Source: Ignavibacteria bacterium
Lineage (GTDB): Bacteria > Bacteroidota > Ignavibacteria > Palsa-1295
Length of the DNA stretch: 45,048 nucleotides
Direction of reading: 5' to 3'
Assembly: GCA_013287605.1 (NCBI GenBank)
Contig: JABDDM010000011.1
Coordinates: 1 to 45,048, forward strand
Position 1 is the first letter of the stretch. Each line of letters opens with the position of its first letter. A program made the translations under genes and the position numbers. This document shows positions 33,788-43,100 of the stretch, piece by piece. The notes under the pieces are model-generated. The model had not been told where the DNA came from and did no database searches. It saw only the letters and a program-made list of their open reading frames with translations.

Positions 33788-34669
33788 ATGCCGGATCCAA
33801 TAGCAGTGCAAAACGATAATGCAGTCGAAGCAACTCAACTACTTCAAATTGGGCACTCCCCCGATCCTGATGACGCGTTCATGTTTTATGGCTTCGCCTC
33901 AAAGAAGGTAACCATACCGGGCTTCGAGATCGATCACGTGCTTGCCGATATTCAGTCGCTCAACAAACGCGCAATGCGTGGCGAACTGCCCGTCACGGCG
34001 ATCAGCGCACACGCCTACCCATACGTTTCCGATAAATATTGGATCATGAAGACTGGCGCTTCGATGGGTGAAGGCTACGGACCGATCATCGTTTCCAAAA
34101 AGTATAAGACGATCGAGGAGCTTCGCGAAAGCAAAGGGACGATTGGCCAACCCGGCAAGCTTACCACAGCCAATCTCTTGCTCAAAGTCTGGTTTGGCGA
34201 TATCCGATCAATAGAGATGGATTTTGACAAGCTCATCGATGGAGTACTGAACGACCAGATCGATGCCGGCCTTCTGATTCACGAAGGCCAGATCACCTGG
34301 CAGAACTTCGGCCTCAACAAACTCGCCGACTTCGGCGAACTATGGCAGGCACAGTCGGGCGGACTACCACTCCCACTCGGTCTTGATTGCGTCCGCAAAG
34401 ATCTCGGTCTTGAAACCGCAAAAGTTATCTCAAGCGCATTACAGGAATCCATCCGCGTCAGTTATGACAATCAAGACGCTTCCATCCCTTACGCACTAGA
34501 ATGGGGTCGAGGCATCAGTACCGAACTCGGCGGCAAGTTCGTCAAGATGTACGTTAATGAAGTAACCCTCGACATGGGAGAGCGTGGCAAGAAGGCGCTT
34601 GAAATGCTCTTCAAGATGGGCGCTGAGAAGGGGATTATTCCGGTGGTTGATGGGATCGAGTTGGTGTAG
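33788..34669 (+). CDS. mqnD: 1,4-dihydroxy-6-naphthoate synthase (futalosine menaquinone pathway)
   Basis: MqnD converts cyclic de-hypoxanthine futalosine to 1,4-dihydroxy-6-naphthoate in menaquinone synthesis. The 293-aa product has the hallmark IGHSPDPDDAFMFYGFAS near the start. It continues ITAISAHAYPYVSDKY-like (PVTAISAHAYPYV), GEGYGPIIVSKK, GTIGQPGKLTTANLLLK and DAGLLIHEGQITWQNFGL. These form the periplasmic-binding-protein-like fold of the family. The start ATG 33788 adds about 17 residues before the conserved part. It is followed closely by a converging gene (20 bp). No other mqn gene is in the window, as in many genomes where they are dispersed. Confidence 0.95.
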   Translation: MPDPIAVQNDNAVEATQLLQIGHSPDPDDAFMFYGFASKKVTIPGFEIDHVLADIQSLNKRAMRGELPVTAISAHAYPYVSDKYWIMKTGASMGEGYGPIIVSKKYKTIEELRESKGTIGQPGKLTTANLLLKVWFGDIRSIEMDFDKLIDGVLNDQIDAGLLIHEGQITWQNFGLNKLADFGELWQAQSGGLPLPLGLDCVRKDLGLETAKVISSALQESIRVSYDNQDASIPYALEWGRGISTELGGKFVKMYVNEVTLDMGERGKKALEMLFKMGAEKGIIPVVDGIELV

Positions 34670-34688
34670 ATACGATCTGAAATCCACT

Positions 34689-35018
34689 TTACATCGGGGG
34701 TGAGTAATAGATGATCTCAAGCGCATTGCCCGCTGGGTCAACGATATAGAACGATTCTGAGCCATCGCGGTGGCGCTTGATCGCAGCGCCTGTTTTTGCG
34801 GCTTCGTCTGTGAGTTCGCTCCTGCTATCTACTCGAAAGGCAATGTGGGCTGGATGTTCGCTTGGAGTTACGAATGCGATTTTCACTCCACCACATTGGA
34901 TCAATGCCCAGGTTGCATCCTGATATAAAACCTGAGTGTCAGGAAATCGAGCGCGATAGAATTCTACCGTTCCCTGAATGTTTTCTGTTTCGAACGCAAG
35001 ATGATCGAAATGTATCAT
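34689..35018 (-). CDS. VOC-family protein (glyoxalase/dioxygenase fold)
   Basis: This small 109-aa protein has a single VOC domain of two beta-alpha-beta-beta-beta modules. MIHFDHLAFETENIQGTVEFYRA, then WALIQCGGVKIAFVT, HPAHIAFRVDSRSEL and SFYIVDPAGNALEIIYYS. The metal-type positions are His5 in FDHLA, His in HPAHIAF and Glu in ALEIIY. The start ATG 35018 is set by the upstream stop (TGA, one base, ATG); the longer frame is read-through. It is the last gene of the uronate operon. Substrate unknown; isomerase, lyase or dioxygenase are all possible. Confidence 0.85.
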   Translation of the reverse strand: MIHFDHLAFETENIQGTVEFYRARFPDTQVLYQDATWALIQCGGVKIAFVTPSEHPAHIAFRVDSRSELTDEAAKTGAAIKRHRDGSESFYIVDPAGNALEIIYYSPPM

Positions 35019-35019
35019 T

Positions 35020-36030
35020 TCAGATAACAAATTCAGATAGAGCGAGTAAGTATGCACCTGTTCCCCACCACCATTCACCGGTCGTGCGAGCCTTGTAGTA
35101 ATCGGTCGTCCCAGGCCAGGTGCCTTCGGAGGTCCTCGTGAACTTCCCTTCCGCGTCAACGCACTCGGCGAGTCCATTGAATGCTCGTTCGATAAGTCCT
35201 TCGTCGACGAGTGATAAACCAAGATCTTGCGCTCTCTTGTACGCGAAAAGAAACATTGCGGATGCTGAGCTTTCGGGGTACGCATCGGCATCATCAAGTA
35301 TTGTACGCCACAATCCTGTTTGCGTTTGTAGCGGTGCAATAGCTTTCGCGAGAAGTTCGAAGCTGTGCTTAAATTTCCTTCCTTCCGTTTCATGAAACAA
35401 CGGGAGCAACTCCGCTGCTGTCATCATCACCCATCCATTGCCTCGCGCCCATGAGCCATCACTTCGGTGACCTGAGGCATTTTCGTGACAGTGGATGTAG
35501 AATGGCTTGTCGCCGTTCTTGAGAATGTTGAGATGAGATTCGATCTGGAATTGAGCAACCTCCTGCCACGGCTTATTGAGATAACTGCCCACTTTCGCCA
35601 AAGGGACTGCTGCGTAAAAAACGGTATCGATATAGATGTTCGGCAGATCAATGTTATGGAGGATCAGACCGTCACCATTGCGAACCGATTTGTGGATGAT
35701 AAAGTCATAGATTCGCTCTGCCGTCTCGTCGAGCTGCATTTGCATCTCGGGATACCACTTTGCAACTTCTGGATACAACATCCCAAAACTCCATGAGCCA
35801 CAAAAGTAATTGACATACAGGCGTTCATTCAAATGGAAGTGTACCCATGTCTTCAAGTATTCATATGTTGCGTCGTCATACGAAGCAGAGAGGCTTCGAA
35901 GCAGCCCGTACATCGCAAGCGTCTGACCCCAATCGGTTGATTGCGACTGCGGACGATATCGAGGGATCCAGGATTTGCGAATGCGCTCGACAAGTGCTTT
36001 CGCTCGATCGGACGTCTCTTGCTTGTTCAT
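35020..36030 (-). CDS. GH105 (GH88-like) unsaturated rhamnogalacturonyl/glucuronyl hydrolase
   Basis: The 336-aa alpha/alpha-barrel enzyme removes the 4,5-unsaturated uronate from oligosaccharides left by polysaccharide lyases. Family motifs: TDWGQTLAMYGLL, NIYIDTVFYAAVPLA (with the likely catalytic Asp near residue 136), GDKPFYIHCHENASGHRSDG and WARGNGWVMMTAAELL (residues 195-210). Near the C-terminus ESSASAMFLFAYKRA and GEWWWGTGAYLLAL complete the fold. I see no signal peptide, so it is probably cytoplasmic. The start is ATG 36030 (MNKQETSDRAK); TTG 36033 precedes it by one codon. The product would rearrange to 5-keto-4-deoxyuronate, the substrate of the isomerase and dehydrogenase encoded upstream in the operon. 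Confidence 0.92.
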   Translation of the reverse strand: MNKQETSDRAKALVERIRKSWIPRYRPQSQSTDWGQTLAMYGLLRSLSASYDDATYEYLKTWVHFHLNERLYVNYFCGSWSFGMLYPEVAKWYPEMQMQLDETAERIYDFIIHKSVRNGDGLILHNIDLPNIYIDTVFYAAVPLAKVGSYLNKPWQEVAQFQIESHLNILKNGDKPFYIHCHENASGHRSDGSWARGNGWVMMTAAELLPLFHETEGRKFKHSFELLAKAIAPLQTQTGLWRTILDDADAYPESSASAMFLFAYKRAQDLGLSLVDEGLIERAFNGLAECVDAEGKFTRTSEGTWPGTTDYYKARTTGEWWWGTGAYLLALSEFVI

Positions 36031-36037
36031 CAAGCGG

Positions 36038-36673
36038 TTATGGTCGTTTGGCTGCCGCTACTGCCATTCTCGCGCGAGCGCGAACTTCACCGAAATCTTC
36101 GTACTCCATATCAAGATCAGTCACGAGTGAGGAGCCGAGTCCAACTGCTGCAGCGCCAGCCGTAAACCATTCGCTGACATTTGAGGGCGTCACACCATTC
36201 GTCGGCACAAATTTGATATCAGGAAACGGGCCACGAATGGCCTTGATATAATTGGGTCCAAGTCCGCCGACTGGAAAAAGCTTTATGAAATCCGCACCCG
36301 CAATAGAGGCTTGCCATACCTCTGTGGGTGTGAGAGCACCTGCCATTGAAGCAACTCCAACCTGCTGCGCGACTGCAAGCATATCGAGATCCGTCACAGG
36401 ACTAACTAAAAACTTAGCTCCGCGCTCGACTGCCTTCATCGCTGCCTCGACACCGATTACCGTACCTGCTCCTACGAGCATATCGGGACATGCCTTTTCA
36501 ACAGTCTGAATGGCATCGAGGGCATTTTTGCTATTAAGTGTGATCTCGATGACCGAGATGCCTTCTTCGAATAACAGTGTTGCCAATGTGTCAATACGCT
36601 CCATGCGTTGAAGTCGAATAACTGCGAATAGTCGTGCGTCGAGAATGCGTTTAACGATCGGTGAGAGAGGCAT
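36038..36673 (-). CDS. eda: KDPG / 4-hydroxy-2-oxoglutarate aldolase
   Basis: The 211-aa class I aldolase splits 2-keto-3-deoxy-6-phosphogluconate into pyruvate and glyceraldehyde 3-phosphate. Glu43 lies in VIEITLNS, the PLP-independent Schiff-base Lys131 in ADFIKLFPVGGLG, and VPTNGVTPSNVSEWF replaces the usual PTGGV loop (Asn for Gly). LVGAGTVIGVEAA and FLVSPVTDLDML are conserved. The start ATG 36673 gives MPLSPIVKRILDARLFAVIR, typical of Eda. It lies 7 bp upstream of the GH105 gene and is the last step of uronate breakdown in this operon. No kdgK kinase gene is seen here; the enzyme might act on unphosphorylated KDG or on another 2-keto acid. Confidence 0.92.
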   Translation of the reverse strand: MPLSPIVKRILDARLFAVIRLQRMERIDTLATLLFEEGISVIEITLNSKNALDAIQTVEKACPDMLVGAGTVIGVEAAMKAVERGAKFLVSPVTDLDMLAVAQQVGVASMAGALTPTEVWQASIAGADFIKLFPVGGLGPNYIKAIRGPFPDIKFVPTNGVTPSNVSEWFTAGAAAVGLGSSLVTDLDMEYEDFGEVRARARMAVAAAKRP

Positions 36674-36681
36674 GCAGATTT

Positions 36682-37338
36682 TTAAAAGGTCTTAAAGCTA
36701 TCGAACAGCTCGCGAGCACTCTTACCTTGACCGAGTCCGAGCGCAGTCTTGCGCTCGCCTGTAAGCGTGGCATCGAGTTCGTCCATGAGCTGCGAGAGCA
36801 TGGTCTGCGGAATCGACACGATCCCGTTTACATCGCCAAAGATAATATCCCCAGGAGCTACATCTACGCCGCCGATCTTTATCGGTATATTGTAAGAATG
36901 CATTTGGCCTCGACGCCGGATATCCCGGACCGTCCGATATGTTCCGAAAACAGGAAAGCCTAGCTCTTCGATTTGCTCGAAATCTCTCACACCGCCATTT
37001 ACCACTGCGCCCCGCGCCCCTCTGGCGATGGCCCGACTGGACATGAGTCCGCCCCAAAGCGCGGCGTCGATATCTTTGTCGGCAGCGACCAGGACGATCG
37101 CGTCCTGCGGAATACTGTCAATCATTTCAAGCAGGATGTCGATCTCAACGTACTCATTGGTCGGAACAACTCTGCACGGATACGCAAAGCCTGCGACCTT
37201 GATCTGTGGATCAAATGGAATTGACTGGATCGTATGGTCGAATACCTGCCCTGATATGCCCATGCGATCCATCGTGTCGCTGACGATCGGCGTAAAGAGA
37301 GACTCTAAGAAGGCAAGCTGTGGATGTTGTTCGTTCAT
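36682..37338 (-). CDS. RraA-family protein, possible HMG/oxaloacetate aldolase
   Basis: The 218-aa protein is of the RraA/4-hydroxy-4-methyl-2-oxoglutarate aldolase family. IVSDTMDRMGISGQVFDHTI is the family N-terminus. ALWGGLMSSRAIARGARGAVVNGGVRDF has the G-x20-R-D arrangement (Gly97, Arg118, Asp119) of the metal site. The C-terminus MLSQLMDELDATLTGERKT is typical. True RraA inhibits RNase E; members in sugar-acid operons are thought to be aldolases or lyases. Its position between isomerase and KDPG aldolase genes suggests a second aldol cleavage of a keto acid. The ATG overlaps the isomerase stop by 4 nt (ATGA). Confidence 0.85.
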   Translation of the reverse strand: MNEQHPQLAFLESLFTPIVSDTMDRMGISGQVFDHTIQSIPFDPQIKVAGFAYPCRVVPTNEYVEIDILLEMIDSIPQDAIVLVAADKDIDAALWGGLMSSRAIARGARGAVVNGGVRDFEQIEELGFPVFGTYRTVRDIRRRGQMHSYNIPIKIGGVDVAPGDIIFGDVNGIVSIPQTMLSQLMDELDATLTGERKTALGLGQGKSARELFDSFKTF

Positions 37339-38126
37339 CGAAGTCCTGTAGGCATTGATTCAAAACCCGGCTGAACATTTACATTCGCAAGTGTGCGCCA
37401 GGTATCGTCCTCAAGCGAACAAAGTACCCAGCAGAAGTTGACCGGATATCCTGGCGCGGCAACGTTCGGATGATAGCCACGCACAATCGTTACGGCATCA
37501 TTTTCAGCGACAGGCCGCACAAACTCTGGATTTTCCAGATCAGAATAAATGAATTGGGTAGCGAAGCCTGGGCGTGGCATATCAAAAAAGAGATAAAGTT
37601 CTTCACGTGTGGCAGCGTGTTCGTGCGGCGGCCATGAGGTCCAGTTGCCTGGCTTTGACATGGTAACACCCATGAGCAATCTTGAACCTTCGACGTTCTC
37701 GGCGAGCACTTTGTGGATGTCGCGATAATAGGGCTCAGCACCTACTCGAAGCGTAAGCGAATCGCTCGAGGCAACATCACGCTTGAAGTTCACATATTTC
37801 GTTGGCCATGTTTGCGCGGTTGGTGCTGATGCCTCTACGATATCCACACTCGAATCAGTTGACACAGAGAACTCGGCACCCCGCGAAATGTACAAGCCAT
37901 CGAAGCGCGAGAGCGGATAACGATCATTACCTACCGTGACTTCGGCGTCACCATGCATGCAGAGAAGCGTTGTCTCTCTTCCTTCGTTTTTCCCAGCGGC
38001 GCTTTGCCCCTTCGATAGAATGATCCTGCCAGCATGTATTGCCTTGAATTCGGAATTCTCAGGAGTGATCGAGATATTCCTTCCAGGTTTGGATGCTGTA
38101 TCCTTAAAAAGCCACTTTGAAGACAT
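37335..38126 (-). CDS. KduI/IolB-family uronate isomerase
   Basis: The 263-aa cupin-type isomerase is of the KduI/IolB family (5-keto-4-deoxyuronate or 5-deoxyglucuronate isomerase). The C-terminal metal-binding part is clear: WTSWPPHEHAATREELYLFF (His, His, Glu), then RGYHPNVAAPGYPVNFCWVL with the final His. The N-terminal half is a second, degenerate beta-barrel. The sequence is nearer IolB than classical KduI, but KduD sits next to it, so isomerisation of 5-keto-4-deoxyuronate is the likely job. I start at ATG 38126 (MSSKWLFKDTASKPGRNI); the frame to 38177 overlaps the end of kduD. It overlaps the RraA gene by 4 nt. Confidence 0.85.
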   Translation of the reverse strand: MSSKWLFKDTASKPGRNISITPENSEFKAIHAGRIILSKGQSAAGKNEGRETTLLCMHGDAEVTVGNDRYPLSRFDGLYISRGAEFSVSTDSSVDIVEASAPTAQTWPTKYVNFKRDVASSDSLTLRVGAEPYYRDIHKVLAENVEGSRLLMGVTMSKPGNWTSWPPHEHAATREELYLFFDMPRPGFATQFIYSDLENPEFVRPVAENDAVTIVRGYHPNVAAPGYPVNFCWVLCSLEDDTWRTLANVNVQPGFESMPTGLR

Positions 38127-38145
38127 GAGGATCTGTTCGACTATG

Positions 38146-38913
38146 TTAATAAGATAGAAAACCGCCATCAACAACAACGATGTGACCGTTCATATAATCT
38201 GAAGCTTTTGATGCCAAATAGACGACTGTGCCTGCGAGATCATCTGGTTCGCCGTACCGGCCAGCCGGTATACGCGAAAGTATCTCCTGATTTCGCTCTG
38301 CATTTGAACGCAATGCCGCAGTAGCATCAGTCTTAATATATCCAGGCGCAATCGCATTTACACAAACGCCATATTTAGCCCATTCATTTGCTAAGGCTTT
38401 CGTAAGCTGTGCGACCCCACCTTTTGCTGCTGCATATGCACTCACGTTGAGTCCCCCACCGAAGGAAAGCAAGGAGGCGAGGTTAATGATCTTGCCACTC
38501 GACTGCTCGACCATCAATCTACCAACAGCCTGCGCCCAGCTAAAGACCGCATTCAGGTTTGTGTCGATCACTTCATTCCAGTCTTTGCCAGAGTAGGCGA
38601 TCGCTGGTGAGCGTCGGATAATGCCTGCATTATTGATCAGGATGTCAATCGATCCAAACGAGTCCGTCGCTGTTTTCAATGTCGTCATCATGTCGCTCGG
38701 AACCGTAACATCTGCCGTTACGATGATGAATTTCGTTGACAGCAAGTTGGCTGTCTCCTTGAGTTCTGCTTCATCACGCCCAACGAGTACAATGTTAGCG
38801 CCAGCCTGACTGAGAGCTGAGGCGGCAGCTCTTCCAAGGCCTCGCGAAGCTCCCGTCACGATTGCGGTTCGACCGTCGAGGCCAAATTGCGCGTTCAAAA
38901 ACTGTTCGGTCAT
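38146..38913 (-). CDS. kduD: 2-deoxy-D-gluconate 3-dehydrogenase / DKII reductase (KduD-type SDR)
   Basis: The 255-aa classical short-chain dehydrogenase reduces 3-deoxy-D-glycero-2,5-hexodiulosonate to KDG. The cofactor motif is TGASRGLG (20-27), then NNAG (94-97). Catalytic Ser147, Tyr160 and Lys164 lie in IINLASLLSFGGGLNVSAYAAAK. The family line APGYIKTDATAALRSNAERN and IPAGRYGEPDDLAGTVVYLAS matches KduD closely. The ATG overlaps the stop of the flavin monooxygenase gene (38910-38913) and the isomerase follows after 19 bp, so it is a central gene of the uronate operon. Confidence 0.92.
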   Translation of the reverse strand: MTEQFLNAQFGLDGRTAIVTGASRGLGRAAASALSQAGANIVLVGRDEAELKETANLLSTKFIIVTADVTVPSDMMTTLKTATDSFGSIDILINNAGIIRRSPAIAYSGKDWNEVIDTNLNAVFSWAQAVGRLMVEQSSGKIINLASLLSFGGGLNVSAYAAAKGGVAQLTKALANEWAKYGVCVNAIAPGYIKTDATAALRSNAERNQEILSRIPAGRYGEPDDLAGTVVYLASKASDYMNGHIVVVDGGFLSY

Positions 38914-40046
38914 GAGCTCACAGTGGTTTGTGCTGCCTCGTAGCGCGCAATAAATTCCGGATCGCGTTTGCGGAGATTTTCGTGGTCGATCCGCTTGCTG
39001 CGCATCATTAATTTGTATGCGAATGAAAGCGGATCGAGATGCATGTAGTCGCGTGCATGCTCAAACCAGACCAGGCTTTCATAGGCAGCCTGTTGATACT
39101 CGTCGATCTGCGGCTTCCTGCGCTCGGTAAATAACTCGAGAGCAGCTCCGACAGATGGTTGCTCTTGCAAAGCTTCGAACAGAGCGATGGAGTCTTCAAG
39201 TGCAAGTTTTGTCCCTGATCCGATCGAGAAATGAGCCGTATGAAGTGCGTCACCGAGAAGCACAACGTTTTCAAAGTACCAGTTGCGATTCTTCACGAGC
39301 AGGAAATTAATCCATTGTGACTTATTCGAGAGCAAGTTATTGCCTCCAAGATCTCTCGCGAAGACTCGTTCGAGGTATGCAGCGCTTTGAGCTTCCGTCA
39401 TGTTCTCAAACCCGGCAGCCGACCACGTTTCGTAGTCGCACTCGACAATGAACGTGCTCATATCACGGTTGAATTTGTAGCTGTGTGCCGCGAATACTCC
39501 CCCTTCGAACTCACGAAAGGTCAATGTTAATGCGTGAAAGAGTTGGCGTGTACCCCACCAAATATATTTATTCGGGCGAGTACTGATATCCGGTTTGAGC
39601 TGCTCAGTGTAGCGCTGACGCACCAGGCTATTGACTCCATCGGCACCAACAACAAGATCATGGTCGCGTAGGGCCTCCGGATCCGGAATGAACGTGTTGA
39701 ATTGAATCTTCGCCCCAAGCGCTTCAGCGCGGCGCGAGAGGATCTGAAGCATTTCAAGCCGCTGAAGCCCGGCGAATCGATTGCCTCGTATGGTGATTGT
39801 GTCCTCCCCTTTGACTATCGCAACATTTTCCCAGAGCGCAAACGCCTTTGCGATGCTATCGTATGATTCAGCGTCATAATCCCGGAGTTTGCGAAGTGTC
39901 TTATCAGAGAAGACTACCCCCCAGCCGAATGTATCGTTGGGACCATTTCGCTCATAGATGGTGATTTCATGGCGCGCATCCTGCTTCTTCAATAGAATAG
40001 CGAGGTAAAGTCCTGATGGCCCACCACCGATAATGCCGATCTTCAT
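38910..40046 (-). CDS. FAD-dependent aromatic hydroxylase, salicylyl-CoA 5-hydroxylase-like
   Basis: The 378-aa class A flavoprotein monooxygenase starts with MKIGIIGGGPSGLYLAILLK (FAD GxGxxG) at ATG 40046; GTG 40067 would add seven residues. WGVVFSDKTLRKLRDYD after ERNGPNDTFG is the line seen in salicylyl-CoA 5-hydroxylases and related tryptophan/indole hydroxylases. VVGADGVNSLVRQRY is the DG motif and VVLLGDALHTAHFSIGSGTKLAL the GD motif. Known salicylyl-CoA enzymes are often fused to a second domain; this one stands alone. It heads the uronate operon and overlaps kduD by 4 nt. An aromatic substrate does not fit uronate breakdown, so its role is open. Confidence 0.88.
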   Translation of the reverse strand: MKIGIIGGGPSGLYLAILLKKQDARHEITIYERNGPNDTFGWGVVFSDKTLRKLRDYDAESYDSIAKAFALWENVAIVKGEDTITIRGNRFAGLQRLEMLQILSRRAEALGAKIQFNTFIPDPEALRDHDLVVGADGVNSLVRQRYTEQLKPDISTRPNKYIWWGTRQLFHALTLTFREFEGGVFAAHSYKFNRDMSTFIVECDYETWSAAGFENMTEAQSAAYLERVFARDLGGNNLLSNKSQWINFLLVKNRNWYFENVVLLGDALHTAHFSIGSGTKLALEDSIALFEALQEQPSVGAALELFTERRKPQIDEYQQAAYESLVWFEHARDYMHLDPLSFAYKLMMRSKRIDHENLRKRDPEFIARYEAAQTTVSS

Positions 40047-40120
40047 ATAATGTGATAGCTCTGACACCCATTCGAATCAGCACAAATTTAGGGAGCTTTG
40101 GTGACTGAGCCGTGTGCGGG

Positions 40121-43100
40121 TTACTTTCCGGGGATCCGGGTAAAGCTGATGAAGAGATCGTACTCGGAAACGGAGATTGTTCGTGTCTCAAGCGTGACCT
40201 GCGTATTACCGGACTGCCAGCCATAACGCTTCTCCTTGCCAACATCGAATGTGCTCTCAGGATAGCCATATTGGCTCGTAAGCCAGTTGAGCAGGCAATC
40301 CTGATTGCCCATCCTATTAGCGTCGTGGCCGTGGAATACCATATTCATTGCCTTTAGCACATTGTTAGTGTCGAAGTCGATCATGCGAGCGAGCGGCAAT
40401 CTGCACTCACCGGCAACCAGGTTATCGGAGATGGTTCGGACTCCACCAACGACCTTCGTTTTCAAAAGGATATCCCTCGGCTGTCCGAGTTTAGGAAGAA
40501 CCTTGTCTGCTGTCGTACCAAGAGCGATCTCAGTTAAGTCCGGATGCGCAGCGTTCGTTGTCGGCGTCTTAATGTTCGTCGCGGGCGAAACGGCTGTGTC
40601 CGGCGCTCCCTGCATACGCAGGAGAAAGTTCAGGGTGTCGATGATGTCACCGTCGTTCGAATTATGCAGTTCAAAGTTGATTACCGGAGGATCGGCAGCA
40701 AGATGCAAGCGCTTTAACTGCTCCGAATCAGGATACACCTGATACTTGCCAGGAGTAAGTCCGATGTTGTAGAATTCACCTGTTTCATAACTCATGAAGT
40801 CATCTGGCATCTTAATTTCTTCACGATCGCCAGTAAGACTCTTCACCCTGAGCTTGATTCCGCCCTGTGCCTCAGGCCCACCTTTCCCAACAAGTCGTAC
40901 GTAACCGCTGATCTGTCCCGAAACGGTAATCGGAATATTCACCTCATTAAAGCTATTCGCATCGACCGTTACGCTGCAGGTTTGGTACTTTGGGATCCAC
41001 GCAAGGTTTTCGACGCCATCCGTGGAATTCCTCAGGATGTAGGTATAGTAGGGATCCAGATCCATCACGCGTATGATGCCGTTGTCCTGTCTTATGACAC
41101 GCCCAGCATTGATCCGAACTTTAAAATTTTTGACAATGGGCTCATCGCGCTGATAAATTCCATCATTGTTCAAGTCAAGGAACGGCCGAACAATGATCCC
41201 AGCTCGCTCGACAAAGTTTCGGTTCGAAAGGACAACTTCGTTGCTCGATCCATCAAAAATGATCGAGCCTTGAGATAATGAGCCAACCGAATTAGTACCA
41301 CCATTTGTACCGCCATAGGTTCCGACTTGCGCCCAGGGCAGCGTGTAGCTGAGATTCAGCGAGGCGCTGATGCTCTTGCTGATGAGATCATCGCGAAGAA
41401 AGAGCCCGATCCGGCCTGCTGTACCAAAGTTACGCTGGAAGGAAGCACCGACATGGGTAATTTGATGCAATCCGAAATCATATCCTGTTTCAGGATTGAT
41501 CATAATATTGAAGGGGCCCAAAAGAAAGAACGCAATTCCCTCGCTCACCCCCTGACTGGCAAAGCTGAAATTCGTTCGAGTGAAGCCTGCCAGAGTTGTA
41601 AGTGTCAATGGGATAGAGAATAACTCTCCGCTTAATAATGCTTTCAGGTCTGAAGCGGCGGTACCATCATTTCCAGGGGCATCGGTTGCCAAAACTGAGA
41701 GTGCACCTGTAAGCGGTTCTATCGGAACGGAAATGTTTAAGCGTCGCTGGTCCCCTTTTTGCGTTAATCCAGAAAAGCGCTGATTCGCGAAAGGATGCTC
41801 GTAGAAGGCTTCGACAGAAAGACCACCCGACAGGAAGCTAAGGTTGCCATTCAATCCCGAGCCGCTGACCCATTGCCCATTGAGCAGAAGACCATTGATT
41901 ACCTGAGTCGAAAAGGATGCGAACGGCGCAAACGGAGAGAAGCCCGGCTCCTTATAATACTTAAGACCCCCACCGACCGTAAGCAGGCTGCTGACTCCAA
42001 CGTCGGCATTCAATTGAGCAATATTGTTCTTGAAATCAAGTGTATTCTTGTTCGTGCCATAGGTCAGAGAGTAGTCGACGCGTCCGGCCGGCAAGAATGT
42101 ATAAGGAATGCGCACCTCCAAACTCTTCGTTCGAACTTCGCCATTCGGTCCATAGAACTTTAGCTTCGCGCTTGCAGCACCATAGCTCAAAGGAACGGCA
42201 AATGAGTAGTTGCCGGCCGGATCCGCCCTTACCGAATTTACCAGCGCTTCATTAACGTATAACTCGACGGTCCACCCTGGCTCTGTCACATCACGGATAG
42301 TATATTCAGCCAGAGCACTGGTAAATTGAATTGGTTTATTAGTGATCTGGAATCCGATGACCGAATCCGAAAGGGCGTTCGTTGCTGCAGAAGAGATCGT
42401 GCCAATCGTGGTTTGAGTGAGCCACTTGGAATCGGGAGTCGCATAATTCCAACGCCAGAGCGCTTCCTGTCCTATCGTATGCCAATCATGAGGTGCCTGA
42501 GGAGAGCCATTATAGTGGGCGTCAATGTCTCCACCAAATAAGTCACCACCAAAACCGATGAGATAATTCTCCGTGTGGGTGTTGTTCGATGCGTCGTGCG
42601 GATCACGAGTCATTAACGTTGTAACCGACCAATCGAGCACCCCAGCACTTACGAACGCCCGACGAAGGGGAAACCGCCGATCGACCTGCACATCACCTTC
42701 CGCCGCAGCGATGTTGCCCGCATTTTTTTTTCGGTTCGCCTCTGAGACGGCGGGCAGTTCACGGTCACAGAATAGTTTGATGTCGAGATTGTTAAAGTTG
42801 AACTGACAGTCAATCCCGAAGACCTGCATATAAATATCAGTTCGCAGGAAATCCCCAGCATTCGTAACGATGAGATCCTTCGGCGTTAAATTAACATGAG
42901 ACTGGCCTTTACGAATGTCGTGCCCCTGCAAATCAATGACATAAGTCTCGGATTCATCAATGAAGAACCCTGAAATCGTTTTTCGATCTGCGGAGAGATC
43001 CGACTTTACCTTTACAAAATCGAGCACATCCATGATCGGGATGTAGACATCCTTATCAACAATAATCGCGGGAATCACACGATGACCAACTTTTCTTAAA

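Noticed and set aside
34689-35393. 234-aa version of the VOC protein
   Set aside because: The extra N-terminus overlaps the GH105 gene in another frame; ATG 35018, one base after the GH105 stop, gives a complete VOC domain.
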